Positions 18,280 through 27,288 of a stretch of DNA of 27,288 bases are shown here, piece by piece. This stretch comes from Didymodactylos carnosus (Eukaryota; Rotifera; Eurotatoria; Philodinida; Philodinidae), in contig CAJNOQ010001953.1 of assembly GCA_905250885.1 (NCBI GenBank), positions 1 through 27,288 of the forward strand, in the 5' to 3' direction. Within the stretch, counting starts at the first letter, position 1, and each line of letters starts with the position of its first letter. A program made the position numbers and the translations under genes. The notes under the pieces were generated by a model. It did not search any database, had not been told where the DNA came from, and saw only the letters and a list, made by a program, of their open reading frames with translations.

Positions 18280-18543
18280 TACATGGACAAACGTCATGAG
18301 TGCGGCAGAAAGTGATTTTTAGCTACAGGAATTAATTGGATGAAAAAGTCCACAGAAAATTCTGAGGAAACTCATATAGAGGGCGCTGTTTTGCTTTTTT
18401 CCCAGAATTGACTGAAGGAATTCAGCCGATCTTTTGGATTTATGGCTAAAGGCTCGAAAGTAAATTTGTGTGAACTTTTCATCCAATCAATTTCAGTGGC
18501 TAAAAATCACTTTTTGACGCACTCCATGCCGTTTGTCCACCTA
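18280..18543. mobile_element. TA-flanked MITE, 260 bp, ~75-bp inverted repeats
   Basis: The element at 18282-18541 has imperfect terminal inverted repeats sharing TGGACAAACG, GAGTGCG and AAGTGATTTTTAGC, then ATTGGATGAAAA. TA lies at both ends (18280-18281 and 18542-18543), pointing to a Tc1/mariner-type target. It has no coding capacity. Confidence 0.82.
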
Positions 18544-19543
18544 CTATTACACTAGAGTCTTACGAAATGGTTGTCGGTGTGTATGTGTGCCCGCAAAATA
18601 CGGAGAAATGCTCTCAGATATTCCGTGAATAAGCCAATCACAAGAGAGAAAATATTTAAAGAGATAACTGAAATAATTTTTCTACGAATTCGGATCGAAG
18701 GGATGCGTGAGCATTGTGTGTTGTTTACAAGTAGTCTCACATCTCTGTAAACCTTTGGAAAGTCTCGAGGAACGTTGTCTTCGATTCAAAGTTATGGGAG
18801 ATCGTTCCCAAATATAAGTTTCTAAATTCAAGGGACCGAGCGTTCGTTTTGTGTGTTTTTTTCGCTCTTGGGCACACCATACACACAACAGAAAACAATA
18901 TAGTATTAATAGTTTTAATTTTTTCAAATATTCGTCTGATACATTATTTGCTGCATTTCTGGCAGCAGCAGCAAGACGCGCTGCAGCTTTATTTATCAAG
19001 CAATTACGAAATGATAGAACCAAAACGGTTTTATAATATGCATTGAAGACATTCCCAGATATCATATATTTGTGACGTATTGCTCCTATAAATACAAATA
19101 AATTACCTAGTAAGGTGCCGGTAATTCAAAATTTAAGCAAGTTTTTATTTTTCGTTGATTTATACACGGGTGGATAGGGCGAAAAACATTCACAACAATA
19201 CGTTGTTTTAGAAAAATGATTCTGTATGTCCATATTACTAAAAGTTCATTAAGATTTTTTCCCAAATTATGTGACGGTAACACACTTTTAATTTCTTTGA
19301 GCATCTACGACAGCAGTGCTTTGAATATCGAACTTTGACGAGAAATATTCAATAACCTTTCGTTTGTTTCACTTGTTGTTACTGTTGTATACGGATGCAG
19401 AGGACGTAAATCTTTCACATATGTTTCAAGTGCATGGATGAAGATTGAGCTAATCATTGAAACGTTTAAAAATAAATAAAGTTTATTTCGAAAGAAAAAT
19501 ACTTGTCTATAATTATAAAAAAAGTTGATAAAACCATTATGAT
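18544..19543. other. Mostly non-coding; one weak exon-like stretch
   Basis: At about 18927-19036 (plus) a frame reads SSDTLFAAFLAAAARRAAAL then FIKQLRNDRTKTVL and stops at TAA. This alanine/arginine-rich stretch looks like a possible terminal exon, but no convincing acceptor lies just upstream. The minus-strand frame 18682-19065 covers the same DNA. Neither is called as a gene. Confidence 0.3.
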
Positions 19544-20801
19544 GGGTTTGGTGTTAAACGCAGAAAGGGAAAATGTCGAAAAAAAAGTAGGAAAACGTCG
19601 AAGAGGAAAACATATACATAGAAAACACCGAAAGACGTGATGTCGAATTGGACAGATGGTCAGCAGGAAAAGGTCGAATGTAGATGAAAGATGTCTATAT
19701 CTTATGTTATTTTATCTTCACAGTTGTTATAGGTTATTACTGGAACAGAATCATTCCTTTATCTTCGTCGACTGAACTTTCTCCATCGAGGGCGATCGTC
19801 TGTGTAGACAGTATTTAATCCAGTCATTCTTCGACTTTACATTAGAGAACTAGCAAATAAGGAGTTATCCCCTTCTTCAAAAGATATTGCAATGTAGGCA
19901 TTGCCACATATGTAACTATAGAAGAAAATAGATTGTTTTCTCTTGCGTTCGCTCCCTACTTTGATACGAAACGGAAAATTTATAGTGAGGGTGAGGGTGA
20001 GAGGTAAAAATGAAATCAATGCAAAGCAGCTATTACATGGCTTTGGATTGTTACTCGCCGGGCCAAAAAAATGAGATCAGGAACTGACATTTATGTCCAT
20101 TTTTCTTTTCTCTGTGATTTAATTGAAATTTTTTTTATCATCTAGTATAATAACAATAAAAATATCTCTCGACATTTTCCCAGTCGATCTTTTCCTTTCG
20201 ACCTTTTCCTGCTGACCATCTGTCCAATTCGACATCATGTCTTTCGGTGTTTTCTATGTATATATTTTCCTCTTTGACGTTTTCCTAGTTTTTTTTTAGA
20301 ACTTTTTTTTCCTCACCCTCACTATAAACTTTCTGTTTCGTATCAAAGCAGGGAGCGAACGCAAGAGAAAACAATCTATTGTCTTCTATAGTTACATATG
20401 TGGCAATGCCTACATTGCAATATCTTTTGAAGAAAGGGATAACTCCTGATTTGCTAGTTCTCTAATGTAAAGTCGTAGAATGACTGGATTAAATACTGTC
20501 TACACAGACGATCGCCCTCGATGGAGAAAGTTCAGTCGACGAAGATAAAGGAATGATTCTGTTCCAGTAATAACCAATAACAACTGTGAAGATAAAATAA
20601 CATAAGATATAGACATCTTTCATCTACATTCGACTTTCGCTATTATCCTTTCGATGTTTTCCTGTTAATTCTCTTTCTTATCCAACACTGTTTCGCGATC
20701 GACATTTTCCTTCTCATTGATTAAACATTCGCTATTTGTCTTTTCGACCTTTTCCTACTTTTTTGTCGACATTTTACTCTTCTGCGTTTTCCGCCAATCC
20801 C
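19544..20801. mobile_element. Modular foldback element, ~1.25 kb
   Basis: Core arms 19674-19996 and 20311-20633 (323 bp each, no net indel) are close reverse complements. Outside them lie arrays of a GGAAAAnGTCGA-type unit (for example AGTAGGAAAACGTCGAA at the left and TTCGACCTTTTCCTACT at the right). The outermost ends, GGGTTTGGTGTTAAACGCAG and the near-complement of GGGATTGGCGGAAAACGCAG, form terminal inverted repeats. The loop contains a third module (about 20165-20298) that is an inverted copy of the left outer block 19583-19677. No transposase is present, so it is a non-autonomous foldback transposon. Confidence 0.85.
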
Positions 20802-20923
20802 TTCCGAATTGAGACCACTTTTCGGATAAATTAATCATGATCTGATTAGCATCAAATAAAGGTCAGAGGGCGATCAAGCGAGAGTGAAAGTGAGTGCAAA
20901 AAATTGGTCTCAATTTGGAAGGA
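20800..20923. mobile_element. Small inverted-repeat element, ~124 bp
   Basis: CCTTCCGAATTGAGACCA near 20800-20817 pairs with TGGTCTCAATTTGGAAGG near 20904-20922, one mismatch. The middle is non-coding. It begins where the modular foldback ends, so the two share or abut their boundary. The target duplication is not clear. Confidence 0.65.
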
Positions 20924-22499
20924 GCCTTTTCTTTAGATTGAAAAATTCAACCTTTTTTAAGTGTTGAGAGAACATTTCTAAATGTTTATTTTTCAGCTGT
21001 AGAAAGGTTTTTTCTTCAATCATTTATTTGTTAACATGTAGCGCATTAAAGTCTCTGTCGAATGGTATAAAAAAAAAAGGTTCATCTATTCGAGAAACGT
21101 CTAGAAAATTAGAGACAATTAAGTGCATGACTAATTATTCGATTCGCAAAACATGACTTGGAGCGAGACTAAGATAGAACAGAAGGAAAGCAAAGCACGA
21201 AACAACACTACACTGTAAAACTATTCACTACCAGAAGCTGATCATCACATAATATGTGTCAGTATCGGCGACAGTCAAATTGGAAAATCAAGGATGTTTG
21301 TCTTTTATACGACGACTATTTTTATATATTTATTTTACTTATCAATTCATTTGAACTAAGAAAATAGATGGAACGATGAATTTTGCAATACATAAAGTTA
21401 GACAAAAGTATAATATCTAATAATCCAGCTGTGTAGAATTTCATTCTTTTTAACTTTTTTTTAGGTTAAAAAAGGTACAGGTACAGTTTTTAATAAACAT
21501 TTTCACTTTACTTGATAGAACAAGACAAGAACTGGACTGTATACATTTTCTTTTTTAAAAAACATGCGCATGTTTTAACAAAGTACCTAGACAACATTAT
21601 CAAAAAGATGAAAAAAACAAAATTACTGACTAGTGTGTGATGAAATTAGTCTCTGATTCCTTGATGTTTTCTGTTTTCCAAACCGTAAAGGACGACGTAT
21701 AAAGGGAAATCGTAGCGAGAAGGACGTATAAAGGCACGGACCGATTGTTCCGTTCCAAGACTAGAGCTTGAGCGCGTATCATCAAAGATTCTTTTATTAA
21801 AAGTTTATATCTAGTTAATATTAGACGAACTAATGTGCAAACATTTCAAACAGATTTTTAGAATTATATAGCAGCCGAATAATTTGTCCTTGCACAACGC
21901 ATACTAGTGCATGTATGTGCTTCTTTTCTATGTAAGAGCCGCATCAGATAAAGTGTAATTTGAAAGGAACTTTTTTTGTTGTGTTTAGTTTTTGTTTTTC
22001 TGTCGTTGAAGAGAGCAAATATGTGCATATAACCATTTGTTGAAAAGGAAAAAAAGAGCGAATTTTTTTTTAAATATCAATCCTTTTGTATATAGTAAAA
22101 CACAGGAAGACGAATATTTTTTATCTACTGTGATATCGATAAGCGTCAACATACGAAGTGAGAGAACATGTTTTCAATTCTTTTAACCTTCACACTCATG
22201 GTGTGTTTTCTTCGCCGAAAACACAATCAATTTTAACATAACGAGAAAAGTAAAATAAAAAAATTTTGTTAGTAGAAGCTTAGTACGCTCTCTTCAACTA
22301 TTGTTCTAAAGTTCACACGTTTAAAATGAAAATTCGTTTTATATTATGCTAGCTTTTGAACTTTTGTGAGTGACATTACTACAGTAAAAATGTAGATTAT
22401 TCATAAACCCTCTATTTTGAATAAACTGTGGTTGAACATCAGCACGAGATCTTTCGCAAAAAGACTTCTATCACGGTTCGTATATAAATCAAAGCAGTT
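20924..22499. other. Non-coding, AT-rich stretch
   Basis: No gene, RNA or transposon end was recognised. Contains homopolymer A and T runs and short direct repeats (GGACGACGTATAAAGG / GGACGTATAAAGGCACGG near 21690-21740). Confidence 0.45.
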
Positions 22500-22547
22500 G
22501 GTCTAGCTATCGTCTAATTCACCGGTCTGGCTATCGTCTAATTCACC
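22500..22547. repeat. 24-bp tandem duplication
   Basis: GGTCTAGCTATCGTCTAATT followed by CACC (22500-22523) is repeated directly at 22524-22547 with one substitution (CTAG to CTGG). Confidence 0.9.
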
Positions 22548-22568
22548 ATTCTTTAGAGAACTAGCTGC

Positions 22569-22706
22569 CCTCCCAGAATAGAAGGCCAGTCTGGAGCGAA
22601 AATTTTTCAAAAAACGCCCTATAAGAAGGAGTAGGGCAGTTTTTCACCAAAAAAAGTGCGATGTGCAAAACTATCGTAGAAGGCCATGGCCTTCTATTCT
22701 GGGAGG
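22569..22706. mobile_element. 138-bp MITE
   Basis: Perfect 20-bp terminal inverted repeats: CCTCCCAGAATAGAAGGCCA at 22569-22588 and its exact complement at 22687-22706. The centre is non-coding. No target duplication was resolved. It lies about 170 bp upstream of the dehydrogenase start. Confidence 0.88.
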
Positions 22707-22875
22707 CGTTTAGTTCAACTGGAAAGTTATAACCACACTGAAAAATGACTCAGATAATTTCGCTAACTGTTGACGTGCGCTTGCCGTTTGTTGTTTGTTT
22801 CTATGGATTGAATGACATTTTACTATTGAATTTACTTTTTGACCTCATTGCCATTTTTAGATCTAACGCGTTAAG

Positions 22876-23675
22876 ATGTCATCTGCAGATAACAAGAAAC
22901 CATTAGTCGTCATTACTGGTGCCTCATCTGGTATCGGTGAAGCAGCTGCCATATCATTTTCGGAAGCAGGTCATCCTCTCTTGTTAATTGCACGACGTCT
23001 GGAACGTTTAGAGCAGTTGAAATTACCAAATACAATTTGTTCAAAAGTTGATGTTACCGACTTGGATCTATTGAAAAAATCGATTAGTGAAGCCGAATCA
23101 AAATATGGTCCATGTGATTGTTTAGTAAATAATGCTGGTGTAATGTTATTGGGTACAGCTGATAAACAAGACCCGAAAGAATGGCAACAAATGGTTAATG
23201 TTAACATTATGGGAGTAATGAATGGTATACATGTTGTTCTACCGGGAATGATTGAACGAAAACAAGGTAAACAAATTAATAATGTCATAAAATCTTTTAG
23301 CTGAGACTCTTCTAATCTGTTTGTATAGGTACAATATTAAACATATCGTCAATTGCTGGTCGTAAAACATTTCCAAATCATTCGGTTTATTGTGGAACAA
23401 AATTTGGCGTTCACGCTCTTACTGAACAAATTCGAGAAGAAGCAGCACCATACAACGTTCGTTTAATAACAATTGCCCCGGGAGTAGTTGAAACAGAATT
23501 ATTGGGTCATACAACATCGGACGAGATCAAAAATAACTACAAAGAATGGAAAAAAACAGTGGGCAAAGTATTGGAATCCGAAGATGTTGCAAGATCAATA
23601 TTATTTGCCTATCAACAGCCACCACATGTTTGTATTAGAGAAATTGTTCTTTGTCCAACAAGACAAGACCGATAA
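22876..23675 (+). CDS. Short-chain dehydrogenase/reductase (SDR), two exons
   Basis: Classical SDR oxidoreductase, probably NADP(H)-dependent and cytosolic; substrate unknown. Exons 22876-23266 and 23329-23675 give 245 aa, the normal family length. Rossmann motif TGASSGIG at residues 14-21; Arg40-Arg41 after the second strand (IARRLERL) favours NADP over NAD; NNAG at 85-88; catalytic Asn110 (NVNIMG), Ser138 (ISSIAG), Tyr151 and Lys155 (YCGTK); PGVVET at 181-186. All catalytic residues are intact. The intron of 62 bp has GTAAAC and TGTATAG ends and lies in phase 1, just before the strand leading to the catalytic Ser. Start: first ATG, 13 bp after a TTTTTAG acceptor-like site that could receive a spliced leader. 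AATAAA lies at 23761-23766, 86 bp after the stop. Closest in style to bacterial/fungal COG4221-type SDRs, so ancient horizontal transfer is possible. Confidence 0.95.
23267..23328 (+). other. 62-bp intron of the SDR gene
   Basis: Donor AACAAG|GTAAAC and acceptor TGTATAG|GTACAA. Removing it restores the G-T-I-L-N-I-S-S-I-A-G run expected before the SDR catalytic Ser; unspliced reading ends at a TGA at 23302-23304. The SDR alignment makes this the best supported intron in the window. Confidence 0.95.
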
Positions 23676-23760
23676 ACACAATATACAAAATGATATGATT
23701 TTTATGAGAAAAAATTACTTTTAATATTTTTAGAAAATGAAATTGATGGGTTGAATTTAA

Positions 23761-23766
23761 AATAAA
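23761..23766 (+). promoter_or_regulatory. Polyadenylation signal AATAAA of the SDR gene
   Basis: Canonical AATAAA 86 bp after the SDR stop codon, in A/T-rich DNA. Confidence 0.6.
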
Positions 23767-23879
23767 TTATTTTCACTCAATGTTCTTACATGATAAATCC
23801 TATTTATCACGTGGGTGATAACAAATGTACTTATTAAATACATTTGCCATATAGAATAGTAAACTCGGAAACAGTTCAG

Positions 23880-25695
23880 ATACTAACGGATGGGTCAGAA
23901 ATAATGACACACTTTTGTTCCCTTTTCTCCCGAGTAAAATCGAGGTTCGGAGATTCCATTCTAATCTCATTCGATAGAGAATTTTCTGCTCTACAAAATC
24001 CATCCCCTTATTTCATTACATATTATTTCATTAGTGTAGAGTAAGGATAGATAAAACGTAGAACTGCGATTTCCTAACAAAATTTTGGTGCCTTTTCGTC
24101 GTATTGGTGTAACTTTTCGAGAAATAATGTGGTAATTGGGAGAAGAAGATGGTATAAAAATGTTCAGTTTCAATTGTGAACCTTTCAGTGCACAAGTTAA
24201 TCTGTGCTTTCGGGTAACGTTGAGATTTTGAAAAAAGCAGGAAAAGGACTAGCCAAACAACGCAGTGAAAGTGTGAGTTATATGGTTTTGTAGAGCAGAA
24301 AAGTTTCTATCTTCTGAAGTCAGAACGAAGTCTTCGAATCATACGGAATATAGATAAAAATAGATATATGAATAACCATCATTTCAGGATCATCCGTTCT
24401 TAGTAGCAAAATGTTAGGAAAAATTTTATTTTTCAATGTAGATTAATTAAATGAAGACGAATTCTTTATGCAAAGTATCTGTGATGAATAGCTAACAGAA
24501 GCGTTATTAAATTATCAATTAGATCAAGTACAAAAATAACTATAACCTGTTTCGTCCGTCGCAGTTCTACGTTTTACCTGTCTCTACTCTGCACTATTTT
24601 TTAAAATAATGAAATAATATGTAATGAAAGAAGGTGATGAATTTTGTAGAGCAGAAAATTCTCTATCCATTGAGGTTAGAATGGAATCTTTGAACTTCAG
24701 TTGTACTCCACAGTGGGCAATCATGTGGACATTAGCTGAAAAAGCGCAAGTGGACTTTTGGCAAATTCACATAGCAGAACATATACTTCGGCAAACGCTC
24801 AATCTTTTTGCCATTGGAAATTCTTTTCTAGGTGTCATAATTAGCAACAAGATTGCTAAGTAAATTTTTGTCGTAAAACAGGGTTTTAATGATACAAAAA
24901 TGATTTGCGGCAAAACAGAGAATGATATTTGCAAATTTTATACATATTAGAAAACTAGACTTTCCAGTCCATCTATTTATAAAAAAACTTTTTTGTAGGA
25001 CGCTTTATCACCGAGAAAAAAAGTTTTGCTTCAGTACTAAATGATTACCAAAGAGCAGACCTTGGTATAGTCGGTTTCCGATTTTCTCCGAAGCTCCAAA
25101 TGCAACAAAATTTTTACCGAAGATGCGTCTATCAACAATATATCCATGCTGTTAGCCCAAAATAACCCAAACGCTCCTGAACTGAGTTATAGGTTTTTCA
25201 AAAAACCTGGGATTTTCAGGTAAAATCCATTTTTCTCACCCCAGAAATGCTTTCATAAAAAACTAATAATATGTTTAGAATAAGCGTATCGAACTGTATC
25301 GAATGATATGTCAGTCGTATGCTTTTATGCGCAATTGTGGGCAATTATGACTAGACATGTGGACATGTGCTATAAGAGTGATACAAAAGCCTCTAAACAC
25401 TATTTTTATACGTTTTCGTATGCGCTCTTTCCAATGGTGTGGCTTACAAGTTCAAAGATACTTTTATCAGGTTTTTTCAAAGATCCGATCTGTGGAAAGC
25501 CCGACTGAAAGTGTTTTGAACTTTGTCAATCACACCATTGAAAAGAGCGCATACGAAAACTTACAAAAATAGTGTTTAGAGGCTTTTGTATCGCTCTTAT
25601 AGCACATGTCCACATGCCTAGCCAAAATTGCCCACTGTGTGCTCGGAAGAAAAGAGAACAAAAGTGTGTCATTATTTCTGGTCTACTTGTTACTA
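23880..25695. mobile_element. Composite nested foldback region
   Basis: Outer 55-bp arms 23880-23934 and 25641-25695 are inverted (shared CAGAAATAATGACACACTTT and TTGTTC). Inside, a second inverted pair, 23951-24068 and 24560-24689, shares TAGAGAATTTTCTGCTCTAC and TAAAACGTAGAACTGCG, with about 490 bp between. A third hairpin (25329-25642) lies next to the right outer arm. A CAGTGGGCAAT...CATGTGGACA module occurs three times (24707-24731, 25329-25365, 25605-25636 inverted). No transposase or gene is seen; the open frames here (23844-24044, 24624-24863, 25308-25572) run through repeat arms. It looks like related foldback units inserted into, or rearranged from, one another. Confidence 0.75.
25329..25642. 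repeat. Hairpin with ~113-bp arms
   Basis: Bases 25329-25442 pair with 25531-25642; shared blocks include AGCCTCTAAACACTATTTTT on one arm and the complement on the other, and GTATGCGCTCTTT. The loop is about 88 bp. Arms differ by a handful of substitutions and small indels. Part of the composite foldback region. Confidence 0.85.
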
Positions 25696-26495
25696 AGACG
25701 ATTTACAAACTTTTACAAAACAATACTTGACATGGTCATATAAGCGTTAATAGTGTCCTTCTCTCAAATCATTCATCATAGTAGCTAAGCTAAATTTTTG
25801 TCCGACTTTTGGAAATAATATAAATCAAATAGAATCAACCCCAAAACAAATGACTCTAGAGCTTTTCTTATCTCTCAAATTCCAATATATTGAAAATATA
25901 TGAATTCTCTTACATTCCAGAGGGACTCCTCAGAATAGCGTAGTTAACAAACTGAAGAGTTCTACAGAAAAATATTTGCTTTTAAAATACTTTCTTTTGC
26001 ATGCAACTGTTCATATATACTGATAACTATAACTCATGTGTGATTCACTCACTCCTGCGCGGTTTTTTGTGGAAAAGTAGTTTAATTTTTAGAAAATATC
26101 GTTAAAAATGTTTTGCCCTGTCGCACCCCCCTCCCACCCCAATCCTGAGTGTCTCCGACCGTCTCTGTAATTAACGAAACAATTGTTAAACGATACATAT
26201 CAGATTTTATGGCCTCTACGCGGCAAAAGAAGGATAAGATTGTTCTTGATTTAATTCAAATCAGTGGCTAACAGTCCCGTTTTATAATTAAAGTTTCTCT
26301 CGAATTCTTTTTACATCACTGAATAGACCATTTTTAAGCCTATGTGGAAGTGGACGATTTTTTTGAAACGAAAGTTTTGACGGTAACTAGTGACCATAAA
26401 GATGTGTTTGTAAAAAAAATTAACTTTTACAGAAAATAAAAAACCAGTGTATCGTTACCTAAACAAAACTTGAATCATTCATAATTTAAAACCAG
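25696..26495. other. Stretch with no recognised feature
   Basis: AT-rich DNA with a C-rich patch (CGCACCCCCCTCCCACCCC near 26124-26142). No gene or repeat boundary was recognised. Confidence 0.45.
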
Positions 26496-26717
26496 AATCC
26501 TTTGAAAAATCTATTTACCGAAAAAAATTATCAATCATGTTCTCAAACTTATTCAACAGACATATGCCAGGTAGAGATGTATGATAAGGATGAAACTAAG
26601 GATTTACAGTGCAATATTCGTGATCTCCATATCAATTTACATCGTTCTTATAATAACTTTCCGCATTCCCAAAACACTTTCCAGATGAATGCAAATGAAA
26701 TATTAATGAGCCATTAA
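26496..26717 (+). CDS. Possible terminal exon, unknown product
   Basis: After an AAACCAG acceptor-like site (ending at about 26495) an open frame of about 70 codons (NPLKNLFTEKNYQS ... MNANEILMSH) runs to TAA at 26715-26717. It is hydrophilic with a mixed, coding-like composition, rich in Asn, Ser and Gln, but no family is recognised and no upstream exon was found. The stop lies inside the end of the repeat at 26711, so a repeat may have supplied or truncated the C-terminus. It could be chance. Confidence 0.3.
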   Translation, partial: NPLKNLFTEKNYQSCSQTYSTDICQVEMYDKDETKDLQCNIRDLHINLHRSYNNFPHSQNTFQMNANEILMSH

Positions 26718-27096
26718 TGGCCAATTATTGGTATGAGAGAAGGATGATCAATTAATAGCAGAAAAATGACCGAGGTATGATCCCATTTATTGATGATTAT
26801 TAAAATGATAAAAAAATTGGCCATTAACACGTTGGCGGCCAGAGTAAACAAAAACGCAGCCTAATGTATCACCGGTGATGCATTGGCAGCCAACGTGTTA
26901 ATGCTCAAGTCAGAGAAAATGCACAAAAAATGATTATTCCATAATGTTCATTTCAAGATCATTTTTATGACATTAGCTTAGCATTATTTATATGCAAGTA
27001 CTTATCCGATTTCTATGAGATTTTTATATCATTTTTAAATTACCATGAAATGATGATAAAATGACAAAAGAATGATCATAAGTGGACCGTTAATGG
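26711..27096. mobile_element. TTAA-flanked inverted-repeat element carrying a micro-MITE
   Basis: CCATTAATGGCCA at 26711-26723 pairs imperfectly with TGGACCGTTAATGG at 27083-27096. TTAA lies within both ends (26714-26717 and 27090-27093). The interior is rich in AATGATNA motifs and contains the 70-bp element at 26828-26897. The terminal match is only moderate beyond the first dozen bases, so the ends are tentative. Confidence 0.5.
26824..26901. mobile_element. 70-bp TTAA-flanked micro-MITE (piggyBac/looper-like)
   Basis: The element at 26828-26897 starts CACGTTGGCGGCCA and ends with the complement of CACGTTGGCTGCCA (13 of 14 match). TTAA precedes (26824-26827) and follows (26898-26901), the exact target of piggyBac-type transposases. 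The GGCnGCCA core resembles the looper-type ends of that superfamily. The centre holds a near-perfect palindrome ATGTATCACCGGTGATGCAT. It is far too small to encode anything. Confidence 0.8.
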
Positions 27097-27288
27097 TCTT
27101 CCTAAAATCCAAAGATTTTGCTTCGTTTTTTCATAAAATTAGTTTTTATGCATATGAAAAGTACGTCCTAGTTGTCATGATCAGGGACAGGCTCATATAT
27201 ATATATATATAAAAACTTATTTAATTTTATATTAACTTACGAGGGAACCGCCTGAGGTGCTAAAAATCTTTTTGAGTGGGACTATTTT
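27097..27288. other. Window end, with a TA microsatellite
   Basis: (TA)n run near 27196-27211; otherwise nothing recognised before the window ends. Confidence 0.5.

Noticed and set aside
18682-19065. 127-codon minus-strand open frame opposite an Ala/Arg-rich plus-strand frame
   Set aside because: Neither has clear splice sites or a family match; the alanine run results from a GCAGCAGCAGCA repeat.
19544-20801. CRISPR-like array of GGAAAAnGTCGA units
   Set aside because: Spacing and unit sequence are irregular, units lie in both orientations, and the context is a eukaryotic foldback transposon.
22971-23288. 105-codon minus-strand open frame
   Set aside because: Antisense shadow of the SDR coding exon.

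Overview
The window looks like AT-rich, transposon-laden DNA from an animal genome, most probably a bdelloid rotifer. The pointers are very short spliceosomal introns (58, 62 and 109 bp; one possible 35 bp), a Ty3/gypsy-type retroelement whose protein style resembles bdelloid elements as I remember them, abundant foldback and MITE-like repeats, and an SDR gene of bacterial/fungal flavour carrying a short intron. The species cannot be named from sequence alone. Intact gene content is low.

Layout. 1-2214: non-coding, with a perfect 67-bp palindrome (283-349), an inverted-repeat element (834-1582) and two copies of a 176-bp tandem repeat (1854-2205). 2215-2544: a complete-looking orphan LTR. 2545-7169: a minus-strand Ty3/gypsy element reading gag, protease, RT, RNase H, integrase from high to low coordinates. 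It is dead: in-frame stops, frameshifts and altered catalytic residues. 7644-8334: remnant of a second, related gag. 8335-10777: AT-rich, nothing recognised.

10778-14648: the most interesting block. Two 490-bp inverted arms, identical at 489 positions by eye, enclose a spliced gene for a two-transmembrane protein with a Gln/Asn-rich tail (11995-13385) and, beside the right arm, a decayed inverted copy of that gene's second exon. A hAT-like MITE with an 8-bp target duplication, itself carrying a TA-flanked MITE, sits between the left arm and the gene. 14651-15975: two foldback elements. 17015-17519: last exons of an unrecognised gene. 18280-20923: three further inverted-repeat elements, one a 1.25-kb modular foldback. 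22569-22706: a small MITE. 22876-23675: a two-exon, apparently intact short-chain dehydrogenase gene, the clearest gene here. 23880-25695: composite nested foldback. 26496-26717: possible terminal exon. 26711-27096: TTAA-flanked repeat holding a 70-bp TTAA-flanked micro-MITE.

How it fits together: no operon-like or pathway arrangement is visible. The window reads as a few short-intron genes in DNA shaped by transposon insertion, foldback elements and an inverted gene duplication with signs of arm homogenisation. I found no CRISPR array, rRNA, tRNA or defence-like cassette.
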